DNA from: Neurospora crassa OR74A
Taxonomy: Eukaryota; Ascomycota; Sordariomycetes; Sordariales; Sordariaceae
Reading direction: 5' to 3'
DNA length: 64,000 bases
Assembly: GCF_000182925.2 (NCBI RefSeq)
Contig: NC_026503.1
Coordinates: 3,224,001 to 3,288,000 of the forward strand
Shown here: one piece after another, positions 23,595 to 35,403 of the stretch
Position numbering within the stretch: position 1 is the stretch's first letter
Layout of the letters: every line of letters starts with the position of its first letter
Translations under genes and position numbers: made by a program
Notes under the pieces: model-generated
Database searches by the model: none
Seen by the model: the letters and a program-made list of their open reading frames with translations, nothing else
Told to the model about the DNA's origin: nothing

Positions 23595-24521
23595 GGCTTA
23601 GGTCCGGGAAAGAGAGAGAAGACCGTACATACCCTTTCCTCGTCATCGGCTGTCTGAGTGAGAGGTTACCATATTTCCATGAACACAGCTTTGTGATCTG
23701 GTCATCTTTCGTGCTCTTGAAAAGAGCAAAGTGTCAAGCATGTACTCTGTCGATCCCGATGAAATGAGATGAGATGGAAATCCGTTACTTTTCTCGAGAT
23801 TTGGAAACCCATGGTTCAGTCATGATCCCTTTTTTCCGAACAACCACTCGTCTACACATGTCCCTAGACTTAATCACGCATCAATCATGTCAGCGCCCGC
23901 GCCCGCGACTGCATTCACCCCGGAGGTACGAAGTCTGGGTCTGGAACCCGTATCGTATACAACAGAACGCCGCCAGATGCACATATGCGTGTGTCTGAGA
24001 CCGGCCGGGCATTGAACGGGCTGAAGGGGGTTAAGAATAGGTGAGAGTGGTTCAGTTCGACATCAGCCAGGTAGGTACTTGAAAAGATATGCAGTGGGAT
24101 CCCTCCTTTCTTTTCTTTTGTGTAACTGACCGGTCGGCCACCCGTGAGCTTGGCTGCCACATTTGCCCGTTCGTGCTCCCTGGGCATGGCTCAGTTTGCT
24201 GGGTGGAAGTGAAATGAATTGATGTTGCTGAACAATGGGTGATGTTGTCGGTGGTGCGCTGGCTGTCAATCACATGCTTGAGTGAGTCCTGGATGATTGT
24301 TGAATCCATTTCCATTTCATCGTGAAAAAAAAAGCCCTTATTCGTTCGTGTATGCATCCCGTTCCAAAACCCACCCAGATACCAAGAAAGCCGCCATTCG
24401 TTAGAATCACAATACAACAAACTTACTAAAACCAAGTTTACCTTCCCAAAAAAAAATGCTTCAACCTCACTCAGTGACGCTCTCTTTCCCTTTCTTTCCT
24501 ACCTACCCACAAGCTCAACAT

Positions 24522-27500
24522 CTACGCAAGATAGACATAATTCCCACCCTCTCTCTCGATGTAATCCTTTTCGATAAGCCTAATTGTAATCAAAAGGTTA
24601 GCATTCGTCCCTCCCAAATTTGTCAGTACCCGAAGGAAAACCAAGGAAAAAGCGTACTTCTCTATATTCGCCTTGATATCCGCCGCATCTACCGCCCCCC
24701 TCTGCTTCGTCTGGTTAATCACTTCGGCCACTAGCTGCGCATGCGCCATCTTCTTCCGGCTCTTCATGATGCGCACAATCGCCGCCTGCGTCTCAAACTG
24801 TCTGTCCTGCGCGACCCTTTCGTGCGTCTCCTTGTTCTCTTCCTTGGTCTCCTTGAGTTGGATTTGGTTGATCTTGACTCGGAACTTGGGATCGGTGAAG
24901 GACTTGTTGATAGAAAAGGTGTCGGTCTTGTTGACGTCGCGACCCTTGGGGTGTTTGTTGAGGACGCGCGTCTTGCCACAGGCTAGGGATTGCAGAGTCC
25001 GTTGGAGCTCGGGGTCGGGCATCCCCGTTGCTGAGGCGAGTTGCTCGTAGGAGAGGATCCCGTCCGGAGACTTTTCTTCGGCTTCGTTGAAGAGGACGAG
25101 GACGATGGCTTGGAAGGCCGAGACGAGTAGTTCCTTTGGTCCGCGGTCGAAGCGGGCCTTGACGACGCAGTGCGCGAGGTTGTGCTTCCATGTCAGACGG
25201 CGGCCGGTATGCTTGGATTTGTAGTACGTGTCGAACGTAGTGATATGATCCAGCACATTTTGCGGCAACAGGACGCGAACATCGGGGTAGGTAGGCCATG
25301 CGGCGGCTGATAGGACATTAACGCTCAGGTCGAGCTCCGAATTGGCTACGGGCGAGTCCTCGCCCCTACCGGCTAGCCAGGTCTTGTAGGAGGCGATTTC
25401 GTCCTTGGCCAGTTCCTGATCCTTGAACATGATCTCCAGATTGTGGGTGAAACTTGAACCGCACTCGTTCTTCAGCTTGGCCAGCATGTTCCTCTCCGCG
25501 TCACGGCTAGCACTGCGACCCATGAGGAGTCTGCGCGCGAGGTCCTTCTTGTAGAACGCCTCGAAGATGTCCTTGCCCTGGATGAACCGGAAAAGCTCCA
25601 GGCTGTGATCCAGCTGTCTATCCAGCTCAGCATCTTCATCTGCCGTGCTAGCAATGCCGCTCCTTTCGGCATCCTGCCTGTCCTTGACATCGGACAACAG
25701 TGCCTTGGGTAACGTCTTGAGACCACCGCGTAGCAACATGTCAATGTGCTTGGCGATCATCTCGCCCACCTTCGAGGTGCCCGTATTCCACGACGATGAT
25801 ACCGACTTGTCGTTGATGAAGAACCCGAAAGCGTCGCGTAACCCGTACGTGAAATCTTCGTCTCTGCCGAACGCATCACGAACCATTACGTCTAGCGCGC
25901 GACGCAGCTGCAAGATGCGAATAATCATTTCGTCGCCCCTAGCTGTATCGCTGACAATGGCCGCACCCGCCTTTCTGATGTACTGCTCCCACGGTCCCTT
26001 CAGCCTCTTCTGAATACCTGACAACTTTAGCAGCTCGTACAGGGCCTTGATGGAATCGAGGTCGTTTGCATCCAGCAACTTTGCGACACTGCCGCTGTCC
26101 AGCAGCTTCTCCGCATAGTTGAAGATGAGAATGTCGTGCGCGTCGTCCTTGAGCTGGCGCTTGGTGGTGCTGTCAAAGTTGTACACATCGCACCGCTCGC
26201 TTTCCTTGTTGAGCAGCCGCTCGCAAGCAACAATGTAGTCCTTGAGCCCGCACGACTCGCTGCGCTCTTCCGCAAACCTCCTCACGTACTCTCTCGACTC
26301 GTTGATGAACTTGGGCTCCAGCTCCTTGCCGTACACGCCCCAGAGCCTCAACATGGCCACCGATTCCCTCAACAGCTGCGAATCGAATCTGCTGTCATCG
26401 AGCCGATCAAACATAACCAACACGCACACAGCATTAACCACCCGTGCGCCGATGGTCAGCATATTTGCGCCGTTCCTGCTCCTCGAGCTATACATGGCGC
26501 TGCGGAACGCACTGATGCCCATATCATTGACACTCGTTGGCCCCTCCCTTTTTCCACTAGCACTCTTACCCTTCCCTTCCGCGCTAGTCCCGCTACCACC
26601 GGGAAGTAGATAACTCCTATCCAAGTAGCTGAAGATCCATCTGATCACCAAAAGCTGCGCAATCCACCTCTTCCAAGCGGCCAGCACCGCCCTGAGCAGG
26701 ATCACATCCTCTTCGCCTCCCATGTCTGAAGCTATGGACGGAGCAGCCGCCAATAACGACTTGAGCACCTCGTCACTGTTCAACCACCCCTTGCACCGAT
26801 CCTTCAACCACTCGTACAATTCCCCACTCTCCTTCTTGCCCCGTCGGCAGATATCTTCCACCCCGCGGTATAGTTTCTCCATGGGTTGGCCGCCCGTAGT
26901 GGTGTTATTGCCCGCCGCTCCGCTTCGGCTCTGACCACCTGGGCCGCCGGGACTAGGACTGTAGCCCCCAAGAGCAGGAGCGGCACCGGCACCGGCACCG
27001 GCACCGGCACCGTGACCGCTAAAGATAGCTCTAAGCGCCGTATCCAGATCGCCGCGAATGCGTGCATAGTGCGCTTCTTCGGTCTGAGTCTGGGTGGCGA
27101 CAGGGCGGAGGTTCTTGACGACGAGGCGGCGGGCGCCAATGTGTGTTTGGAGGTAGTTGGTGCCCCCTGGTGTTTTGCCCGTGGCCATGCCGCCGCCCTT
27201 GGGGTTAAGCGGCGCTGTTGACGTACGGCCCGTGCTGTGCGAGGAAGATAGTGGTGGCCCTCGTATGTCCGAATGAGAAGAAGTGGCGACAGGCGAACTC
27301 CCTGCGGAGTTGTTACTTCCTTGGGTGAGGTCGATTACCTCGGGCGGTCCGGAAGCGGGGCGTTTGCCCTTGAGTTTGGCGGACATGGTAGGAGGTGTTG
27401 TGGCTGTTGTCGGGTGGACGGCGGAAGAGGCAGCGAACAGTTCGGAGCGGGAGCGCTTGTTGGGAGCAGCAGTGTTGGTGGTGGATGATGCGGCGGCGTG

Positions 27501-27623
27501 GAGGTGCGACTGCTGGGCGCCTTTATCCTTCAGGTTCAAGTCGTCGAAGCGGCGCTTGGTCGGAGTGGCTTGCGGCGGTGATGATGGCGTATGCTGATGA
27601 AGATGGCTCGTGGTGATGTTGTT

Positions 27624-27676
<53 letters not shown>

Positions 27677-27719
27677 CACGAGACAACTCGGACGGATTGG
27701 CAGTGCTGTTCGAAGGCAT
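24522..27719 (-). CDS. cul4: Cullin 4, scaffold of CRL4 ubiquitin ligase (1039 aa)
   Basis: Two exons, 27719-24658 and 24579-24522, with a 78-bp intron (GTACGC donor, TGCTAACC branch, AATTAG acceptor). The first ATG in frame encodes MPSNSTANPSE; the frame extends upstream only through a non-ATG codon. The N-terminal 260 residues are low complexity, including about 20 consecutive Asn. The cullin repeats follow. The core cullin-homology signature FRFIQGKDIFEAFYKKDLARRLL lies at about 705-730. The C-terminal winged helix contains the neddylation motif IVRIMKSRKK, with Lys986 the expected NEDD8 site, and the protein ends EGGNYVYLA as cullins do. CUL4 binds the RING protein Rbx1 and DDB1-type adaptors. 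In Neurospora the CUL4-DDB1 complex with DIM-7 and DIM-9 (DCDC) directs H3K9 and DNA methylation. The gene lies downstream of nup192 on the same strand, with its own promoter. Confidence 0.96.
27618..27676 (-). repeat. AAC repeat encoding polyasparagine in CUL4
   Basis: Nearly pure AAC units on the minus strand encode about 20 Asn near the N-terminus. Purity suggests ongoing length variation between strains. The run lies outside the conserved cullin fold. Confidence 0.9.
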
Positions 27720-28461
27720 CGATGGACAAGTCGTTTTCAACAAACGTCTCCTCTCGCCTGCGCGGCAGGCTTATATACTTGTTGTGCTGTCAATATTTAC
27801 AGGCTGCGTGAACTGCGAAGCGATTATGGACTGTTCGTTGTCAGCAAGTTTCTTTGAATTGCGTGGGAGGAAGTGAAAGTTCAAGTCAAGACAGCCGGGG
27901 CATGACGGAGTTAACAATTCCAGGTGGGGGAGGAGGAGCTCCGGCACCGTGTCAGCGGCAACGGCGATAACCGTACGGCACTTACCTACTTGTATACACT
28001 AGAAGTGGGACGCGGCCACCTGTTAACGGCGCGCAATTTCGCGTTAAGCATCATCGCTATGTCAGCGCTAACAGCAATCTAACTTTAACACCGGTTCGAT
28101 CTCCAACTAGTTCCCCTTCCCTTCGTTTTGAGAACTCAAAAGCATCAACTTCAAATCCAATTCAAACTCAACGCCAAAATGCTTGTCAGACAGACACCCG
28201 AAAAACAGTTTCTTGCTGCCAAATGATGTAGACCTAAAAAAGACACTAACTGAAGACCAGTACACAAAAACTCCCATCCCTTCCTTCCTTTCTTCGATGC
28301 TATGACACCCCATATCTTTTCTCCTCCTCCTCCTCCTCCTCCTTCTTCTTCTTCTGCCTCTTCTTCAACATTGTCATTCTCTCAGCACACTTCTTTCCAT
28401 CCCATCTACTTCCGGTCTCTCATGCGAACCCACAACTCTTTGCTCATCGATTGATGACCCT
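27720..28461. other. Intergenic region between cul4 start and nup192 stop
   Basis: This 742-bp tandem gap should hold the nup192 3'-UTR and the cul4 promoter and leader. A CTC/CTT-rich tract occurs at about 28318-28370. No gene is seen. Confidence 0.55.
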
Positions 28462-31400
28462 CTAGTGAAAGAGCAGATCACCCTTCGGCTTCTCAGCAGC
28501 CGTTTGCTCTTCCTCGAACTGTTCGTTGATCGTCCGTTAGCACTTATCTCTTCTCGTCACCTCCCCATGCAGTAGGATTAGGCCAGGATTAGGGAAAAAG
28601 ACTCACCTCCAAAAACCCGGTAGCGTTAATCAAAAGCATAAACGCCTCCGCCAGCTCATCCACGCGTTCTTCCAACTCCAACTGTGCCTGGCTATCCCTA
28701 TCCGCACCACTGTACGCACTTCCATTCACCGCCCTCATCGAGACGCCAAGGTTCCCCGACCCAGCACCACCAATCCCCACACTCATCTTCAACACCTGAA
28801 CCACTAACCCCCTAGCCCCTTGCAAGAACTTGCGTCCCTGCAGCGCATTATGACTCCCGCGCTTCTTGCCGGCCATGACCGCCGCTGAGACGATTCTGGC
28901 TAGATACACGAGGAGCGTATAGTGCCTTTCCAAAGCGCGGACATAGGTCGTCGAGCCTGTCGAGGAATTTTGTTGTTGCTGACGAACGAAAAGTTCTGGG
29001 TCGGTGGAGAAAGCACCCGACACTTCTAGGGCGCGGAAGAGGTTCGACTGGAGAACGAATTTGGAGCCGAGCTTGGAGCGACAGAGGGCAAGGAGGAGAG
29101 AGAGTTTGGAAAGGATATATTGGCTGTCTGTGGCGGGTGATTGAGTGGCGAGTGTGAGTTGTTGGGATGATGGTGGCTGTTGTTGCTGTTGCTGTTCGAC
29201 GGAGGAAGTGGGGGAAGTGGTGACAGCAGACCAATCCTTTAAAATGGTCTTGAGAGAATCGACGAGAACGCCGATAAAGTTGAGACGGTTCAGGGTGGTA
29301 ACTACAAAGGAGCCGTCTAGATCGTTGGTGTGCTGGAGACCGGAAGCCGTCGTGGTGTGATCGAGATGGACGAGGGCTCCCAAAAGGATCATGGCCGCGG
29401 TTTGGCACGTCGAGTCGGAGCCGTAGGCGTCATCGCAGATGACGTTAAGGAGACGGTCGCCATAGGCTTGGATGGCCCTGATGGCGCGGGAGCGGGCCGT
29501 GGCCAGGGCGTTGCTGGTGGTGGTGCCGGTGTGGTCGGTGGTCTTGTCGACTACCGACGTGAGGTACCGGTAGCAGATGGAGTAGTAAAGAGCGCGCAAA
29601 TCGGCACTGCCGACCCAGCTGGCGATGGAGGTGAGGCAGACTTGGAAAAGCTGAAAGAGCTTGTCACTGATGAGGTTGCCAATGTCCTTGTCGGTGGCGC
29701 CATCGGTATTGTCCGAGAGGTCGAGCTTGAAGAGTAGCACCTTGGCAACGCGAGCAAGCTCAAAAGCCTCGGCGGGGCTGAGTGTGCTGAAGGCCTCCAG
29801 GCTGGGCAAAATGGCCTGCAGCGCTTGCAGGAGGAAGGCGATCTTGGGCGTGCCCTTGAAGTCATTGGCCTCGAACATGACCAGCAGGATGTTGGTCCAC
29901 GCCCGGAGTACCTTAAGGCGGTGGGCGCTGAACTGCTTCTGGCGGTTCCGGTAGATGACATATTCGAGCAAGAGACTCTGCTCACGGTCCCAGGCTGCCA
30001 GCTCATCTTGTGTGATTAGGGCCTGGCTATCCTTCTTTTCCGGGTTGTCCCGGTTGAGCCTCTCAGCGCGCTTGAGCAAGGCCAACTCGTGGACTTTGTG
30101 AACGTTAAATTGGGACCCGGTCATTGCGTCCTCCTCGATGCATGGAGTGAGGTCGATGTCCCTGTAAATATCGAATTCCGGGGCGGGAATGTCCACAAAG
30201 TCGACGTTGAGGAAGTCGAAAAAGTCAAAGATATTAGCAATGTTGATGGGCTCCTCGTCGTCGGCCCGGATCTGTCCATTCAGCAGGGCATCAAATATTT
30301 GGCGCTTGACGGTGGGTATCCGCTTTTGGGACACACTGCAAAGCTCCTTGGCAATGTATTCAAAGGCCATGGCACGCGTCGCAAGGAACTCGATATAAGA
30401 ATGCGATGCGTCCGTGACCAGGAACTCGGGAGAAGCCGCTTCTACGCCGTCCCACCTGAGGTGTGGTTGGACTTGTGGCTCTTGGAGCAGGGTGTGGAAG
30501 AGGAAGTTAGTAGCTCGCAACTCTTCCATGACCAACTGTGAAGAAAGGGGTGAGCTCCAAAGGATCTGGAAGATGCGCAAAATATTCCGCTTGAGAGTTA
30601 TTAGGTAGCCTCGCATACCCAACTCCTCTTGGTATACTGACAAGCCAATGAACGCGTTCAACAGGCTATGGAAGAGTGATCGCTGAATATCAAAGGCACC
30701 ATTGGGTTCAATGGCAAGCCCGTTGATCTCGCAGCGGAAGCCAAGGAGTAGATGAGCGATGGTGGGTTTGTCCGGGTTGGCTTTGAGACATTTGTATAGG
30801 AAATCGAGGATGAACACCTTGGTTTGGTAATCCGGCGATTCGGCCTCCAGAACAGGATCGAGCGTCTGGGCGATGGTGTTGGCCAAAGACGCGGCAATCG
30901 ACACACCTGCCCCACCCCTCTCGAGCTGGACAATGGCCTTGTTGCGATGCGCATGACGACCATCGGGTTCCCAGGCCGAGATGATCTCGGGGGATGTCGA
31001 AATCTTCTCCAAGAGCTTAAGGGAAGCCCAGGTGAGGTCGGGGTTTCCAAGGTTGGTGAACCGGCCGAGATCCTCCACGAGAGACAGGTGGTTCATAATG
31101 CCATCTTCGAAAGCAGAATAAGCCCCACTCGCGACAGAGCGGCTTCGCTGTCCAGACTGCTTCTTGATAAGGGGGCGGACGAGATCGAGATAAGTGTCTT
31201 GTAGCTCAAGGACCTTGATCATGACCTGGACGGCTCGCAGAACACCCAAAACAACGGGGGAATCGTGGGACGACTGTCCAAGCACATCCGTATCCCTGTT
31301 GATGATGTCGACAAGAATGTTCACAACCTTTTCATTGAACAACCACTCCATAACCCGGGCAAATGGGTGCAGGCGCACATAGGCTTCTAGGCTTGACGTA

Positions 31401-33902
31401 GACACGGCAACATCAACATTGACGTTGCTCTCGTTACCCAAGACAATGAGGTCTTCGTTGAACGATGCCAGAGAAGCAAGCGCAAACTCCAGGCAGCTGA
31501 GCTGAAGGATCCTCAGCTGCATAGGATCGGTGATATCCATAGCCTTCTTGGTCAACACGAGACCAAAGACATAGTCAACATAGACATCAACGCCAGACAG
31601 TCGGTTACTGGTGCCCAGCGTTTCCTTGAAAGGCAGTTTGTCGCAAAGCTCTCCATCATCAATCGAGGGCTGGATGAGCGAAATAAGTAACTGGATAAAG
31701 GCAACGGGCTGCTCAAATCCATCACTGATGTCGTCCAAGATAGCCTCCATCACCGCCTGAGGACTGGGCTGTAACATTGCCACGGTTCGTTGTGTGTCCG
31801 CCTTGGGACCCCAACCTCCTACTAGCCAAAGGTCGATAAAGTCCCACATGATTTCCGACTCCTGATGGGTCTTGCGATGCATTAGGGCGCGGAAGGCATT
31901 GAAAACACAAGCCCGGAGACGGCCGGGTATCTGGGCACTAGCAAGCCTGATCAGAGTTTCGGGTAGCTCCACGCTTGTGTCGAGAAGTAGAAGATTTCTG
32001 GCGACTGGGCTTTCATAGCCGAGTTTGGCAATGAGGCGCAGGTAGCACTCCAGCATCATGGCGGATTCAGGTTCAGTTTCGGCCTGATCGCTGCTGGGCT
32101 TTGCATGGTGACGGACAAGCTGAGACGGGGCGGGAAGTGGCTTGGTTTGGAGTTTCTCCATGAAGAACTTGAGTTCCTTGAAGATTTGGTTCCAAGTCAA
32201 GGAGGCTGAGCGTTTCAACTTGCCCCCCGAGTGAGTGGTTTCGTCGAGCAAGAAGTTGTGGGCGGCTGTCGCGCATTCTTCATTAGCAGCAAGAGCTTGC
32301 AGCATCTCGCAGAAGGCGCTGACCAGAGGGGTGGAAGCTCTCCTGGACGCCCAATTCAAGAAGCCGGCGAGGTTGCTTTCGGTATCTTCCCAGAAAGTCA
32401 TGGCTGCGTCCGGTCGGCCATCGTAGGCGTAGGCAATGATCATGAGGAAGCGTTCCAGATCAAGGTCCTGCTCGTGTGTTTGGCTCAACTGGCGCTGCTC
32501 GTCCTCCTCCGTCCTCAACTTACGCAAAACGTCTGGGATATTGGAGATGGCAGCATCGATGAGTACCTCGAGGTGTGTCATTAGACAGGAGTGGAAATGA
32601 GGCGCGAAGGGCAGAGCTTCAGATGCCAGAGGCGTAGTCTTGCGCTGCAACCATTGACGCATTCCCCAGCGTGTAGGGTCCTGCCAGTCCTGATTATGCG
32701 CATGGCAGTCGGCGGCAACGGCGAGAAGATAGTCGAAGGCGCCGTCCTTCAGGGCATCCATGAATTGTTTTGTCCTCTCCTCGTCCTCCTTGTCCAGGTT
32801 GATGCCCCGCGCTTCGTAGCCGGCGTAATCATCGTGATACCAGCCGCTATACTCGGCGATCCACCATGCGCGCACCGCAGCGCCGAGACTCGGTATCGCC
32901 CAGACATCCTCGGCTGTCCTTCCACAGATAAACTCGTTCAGTTGTCGTGCCGGCTCAACGTCTCCACCACCCACATTGGAACCAAAGGTTGCGATATAGG
33001 CACCAAGTACCGGGATGAGATGCACTTGGGTGAGGTGTCAGTCTTTGCTTGCAAGGTCCAGAGAGGATGGAGATCAAGGAAGGCTTACCTAAAAGGTGAT
33101 CGTATTTATCTACTTTCCTCAGGAGCTGGATGAACTCCTTGAAATCCTTGGACTCGGCTTGCTTCTTCTCGACTGCGGCACACAGTATGAGGGACAGGGT
33201 TTCGTGTTGCTCTATTAGCTTGAGGCGCATGATCTCAGACGGTTCTTGCTGGTCCATCCGCTTGGAGACGTTGGGCTGAAACAGGACATTTTGAGCTGCC
33301 ACCTTCTCCCCGATACTTTGCAGAGTCGACCTGATGGCTTGGAGTCCGGCCACACATTTGGGCACGAATTTCTGGGCGCCGGCCTGGGGCTTGCTACCCT
33401 GGGCGGGAATGCCAAAGATCCTCTCGTCGACAACCTGGCCAAAGCCTTCCTGCACCGAGGGGTCGATGTCCTCGTCGTTTGCTATCTGGATGCAAAGGCG
33501 CATACAGTCGAGCAGGTAACTCCGCTCGTTTTGGAAGCGGAGGAGGCCGCACACCCACAAGGGACGGTCGAAACTGGCCTGGTCGCCCTCGGCATCGGCA
33601 TCGAGAAGGACACGGGCAGCCTCGACTTCGTCGAGATCGAGCTCATCGGCAAGCTTAAGGGCGTCGTTGATGAAGCTCTGGGTGACGGAATATTCCTCGT
33701 CCTGAACCTTGATCCTGCCACTCTGTAGGGCCGTCCTGCTGGTGGGGTTCCGGGGTGGCTTGTCTAGGAACTTGCTGAAGGAATCCGCGTGCTGCTCGAG
33801 CAGCTGCTCGACGGTCTGGAGTTCTTCATAGCGCTGCTGGCTGACAGCCTGGAGCTCGGTGTGGAGGGCGTAGAGAGATTCGAATTTACGTAGTTCGGCC
33901 AT
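28462..33902 (-). CDS. nup192: Nucleoporin Nup192 (Nup205 family), inner ring of the nuclear pore (1762 aa)
   Basis: Three exons: 33902-33089, 33024-28607 and 28518-28462. Intron 1 is 64 bp (GTAAGC...CCCAAG, GACTGAC branch); intron 2 is 88 bp (GTGAGT...GAACAG, GTGCTAAC branch). The last exon encodes only FEEEQTAAEKPKGDLLFH. Both phases close. The start (MAELRKFESLYALHTELQAV) is the first ATG after a tetranucleotide repeat. The length is that of fungal Nup192 proteins (about 1.7-1.8 thousand residues), and the sequence is helical throughout, as expected for the alpha-solenoid. Recognisable blocks include an N-terminal region ending LLRKVDKYDHLL, then VHLIPVLGAYIATFGS across junction 1 and AVRAWWIAEYSGWYHDDYAGYE. 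It scaffolds the inner ring together with Nic96 and Nup53-type proteins. It is divergent from mus-21. Confidence 0.95.
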
Positions 33903-33913
33903 AGTTGTCGTTG

Positions 33914-33950
33914 GGTAGGTAGGTAGGTAGGTAGGTAGGTAGGTAGGTAG
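33914..33950. repeat. GGTA tetranucleotide repeat in the nup192 leader
   Basis: About nine GGTA units, reading CTAC/TACC on the nup192 strand, lie 12-48 bases before its ATG. The repeat is therefore very probably in the 5'-UTR. Related shorter GGTAGGTA stretches recur elsewhere in the window (near 34787 and 47700). Confidence 0.85.
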
Positions 33951-34897
33951 AGGAAAGAGATCGAACGAGGGTGGATGGGCGTGCTGTCGGTGGTGGTGTT
34001 GGTGGTGGTGGTGGTGATCAAGCGCCTCAGCGCATTTTTCGAAGACGTGTGGAAGACTGCGGCGGCCGTGGTTGCGCTTCCGTTTTCTGTATGCGCACAC
34101 CCAATCCAAAGAAGCGCTTCTTGCGCAACTGGATCTCGAATCTCGGTGGGTTGGTGCCTGGTTTGTGGGTGTGGGTGTCCGTCCTGTCGTGTTCCAATTA
34201 GTCCAAGCACGAGCCGGCGCGTGTTTGGAGGATTTTTCGGGTTGGAGGTGGTTCGTGATGTTGGAGCAGGAAGAGGGGACTGCGGATTGGCGACAACCGA
34301 GTTGGTGACGCGCTTCACCTTCAAGTTGTTGCTTGGAGACGAGGACGGGTGCCCGTCGTCAATTAAGGGAAGTACGGGCAGCCGGGCAATGATAGGTGCC
34401 ATGTGCCGCGCGGCAGAAGTGGAATGCCCTGCCCGGAGGTGCGCTGCTTTCAACTCAGGTACCTCTATAGCGATTACTTAGCGGGTGCTACAGTGGTACA
34501 ACGCCTACGGATGCCCGGTGGTGACTGTCAGGCCGTCTGACGGGACGGGACGCTGGAAAAAGTTTGGCGGTGAGCGATTCTGCCGCGTGTTGCGGCGCGC
34601 CAAGACGTTCGCATCGACTTCAGTTGTTTTTGTTGTCGAAAGTGGAAAGTCAGCAGTCCACCGAGAGAAGGAGCTGTGATGAGAGGTGGTCATAGCTTCA
34701 CCAGGCAGTAGCATCAGTTCCTTCCTTCCTTCCTTCAGATGGTCATCAAGATGCACTTTTTTCGTACCTACTTGGTACCTAAGATTACCTAGGTAGGTAA
34801 AGACTGAAATATCGGAATCTCAAACTTGTTTCTCTCCAAATCCCTTCTTTTCTTTCCTGGACATGACATTTCCTCTCCCGGTCCTCCTCCCAGAAAC

Positions 34898-34919
34898 AAA
34901 AAAAAAAAAAAAAAAAAAA
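34898..34919. repeat. Poly(A) tract, 22 bases
   Basis: Intergenic A run in the divergent nup192/mus-21 promoter region. Such tracts can exclude nucleosomes; that role here is inference. Confidence 0.85.
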
Positions 34920-35084
34920 CGACTGTCGCCCATCACACGCGTTCCCGTCAGCAGCAACAGCAGCGCTGTAATCTCATGTTATAGCGCCTCATGATACCCT
35001 GGCAGTAGTTGTCTTTTTTCGCCCATCTTCTCACCTTTCAACCACTTTGAGGTTCTCTTCCCCATCTTCTTTTCTCTCCTCGGC

Positions 35085-35159
35085 ATGTATTGGATTTGCC
35101 AAAACACAAAAACCGTGCTGCTCAAGTGCCGAATTGCTTTGCCATTACGGTGTTATTGA
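35085..35159 (+). promoter_or_regulatory. uORF 1 upstream of mus-21 (24 codons)
   Basis: An ATG followed by 23 codons and TGA (MYWICQNTKTVLLKCRIALP...). It ends about 245 bases before the mus-21 start. It matters only if the transcript begins upstream of it and no leader intron removes it, which cannot be decided from sequence. Confidence 0.4.
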
Positions 35160-35187
35160 CGGACCAAAAGCATCGTCGTGCCCATAC

Positions 35188-35232
35188 ATGGCTTCCTTGA
35201 CAACCACCACCCTGGCTGCCTTGTCCGTTTAG
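35188..35232 (+). promoter_or_regulatory. uORF 2 upstream of mus-21 (14 codons)
   Basis: ATG in fair context (ACATGG) encodes MASLTTTTLAALSV and stops at TAG, 171 bases before the main start. Together with uORF 1 it would reduce initiation at mus-21 if both are in the mature leader. Confidence 0.4.
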
Positions 35233-35403
35233 ATTCCAGGCATCGCAGTGGCCGTGTTTGGCTTTGAGCCACTTCATACTTTTTCTCTTTTTCTCTCCTT
35301 TTCTTTTCTTTCCTTTCTTGTTATTATTGTTTATTTATCCCCCCCTCCCCCTCAAACAGGTATTCTCCCGCACCTGTTCAACCATATCATCGCCCCCCTC
35401 ACC

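Larger units (their letters stand above)
20035..24521. other. Intergenic region between the DUF7729 gene and cul4
   Basis: About 4.5 kb upstream of the DUF7729 gene and downstream of cul4, both on the minus strand. No convincing gene is seen; a 223-codon minus frame at 20978-21649 was rejected. It carries four long simple repeats: T42 at 22440, GTGTAT units at 22947, A34 at 23505 and C22 at 23573. Confidence 0.5.
33903..35403. other. Divergent promoter region between nup192 and mus-21
   Basis: This 1.5-kb gap holds both promoters and leaders. It contains a GGTA repeat next to the nup192 start, a short CTACC/GGTAGG-rich zone near 34765-34800, an A22 tract at 34898-34919, pyrimidine-rich sequence from 35280 to 35355, and two short uORFs ahead of mus-21. 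No separate gene is seen. Confidence 0.55.
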
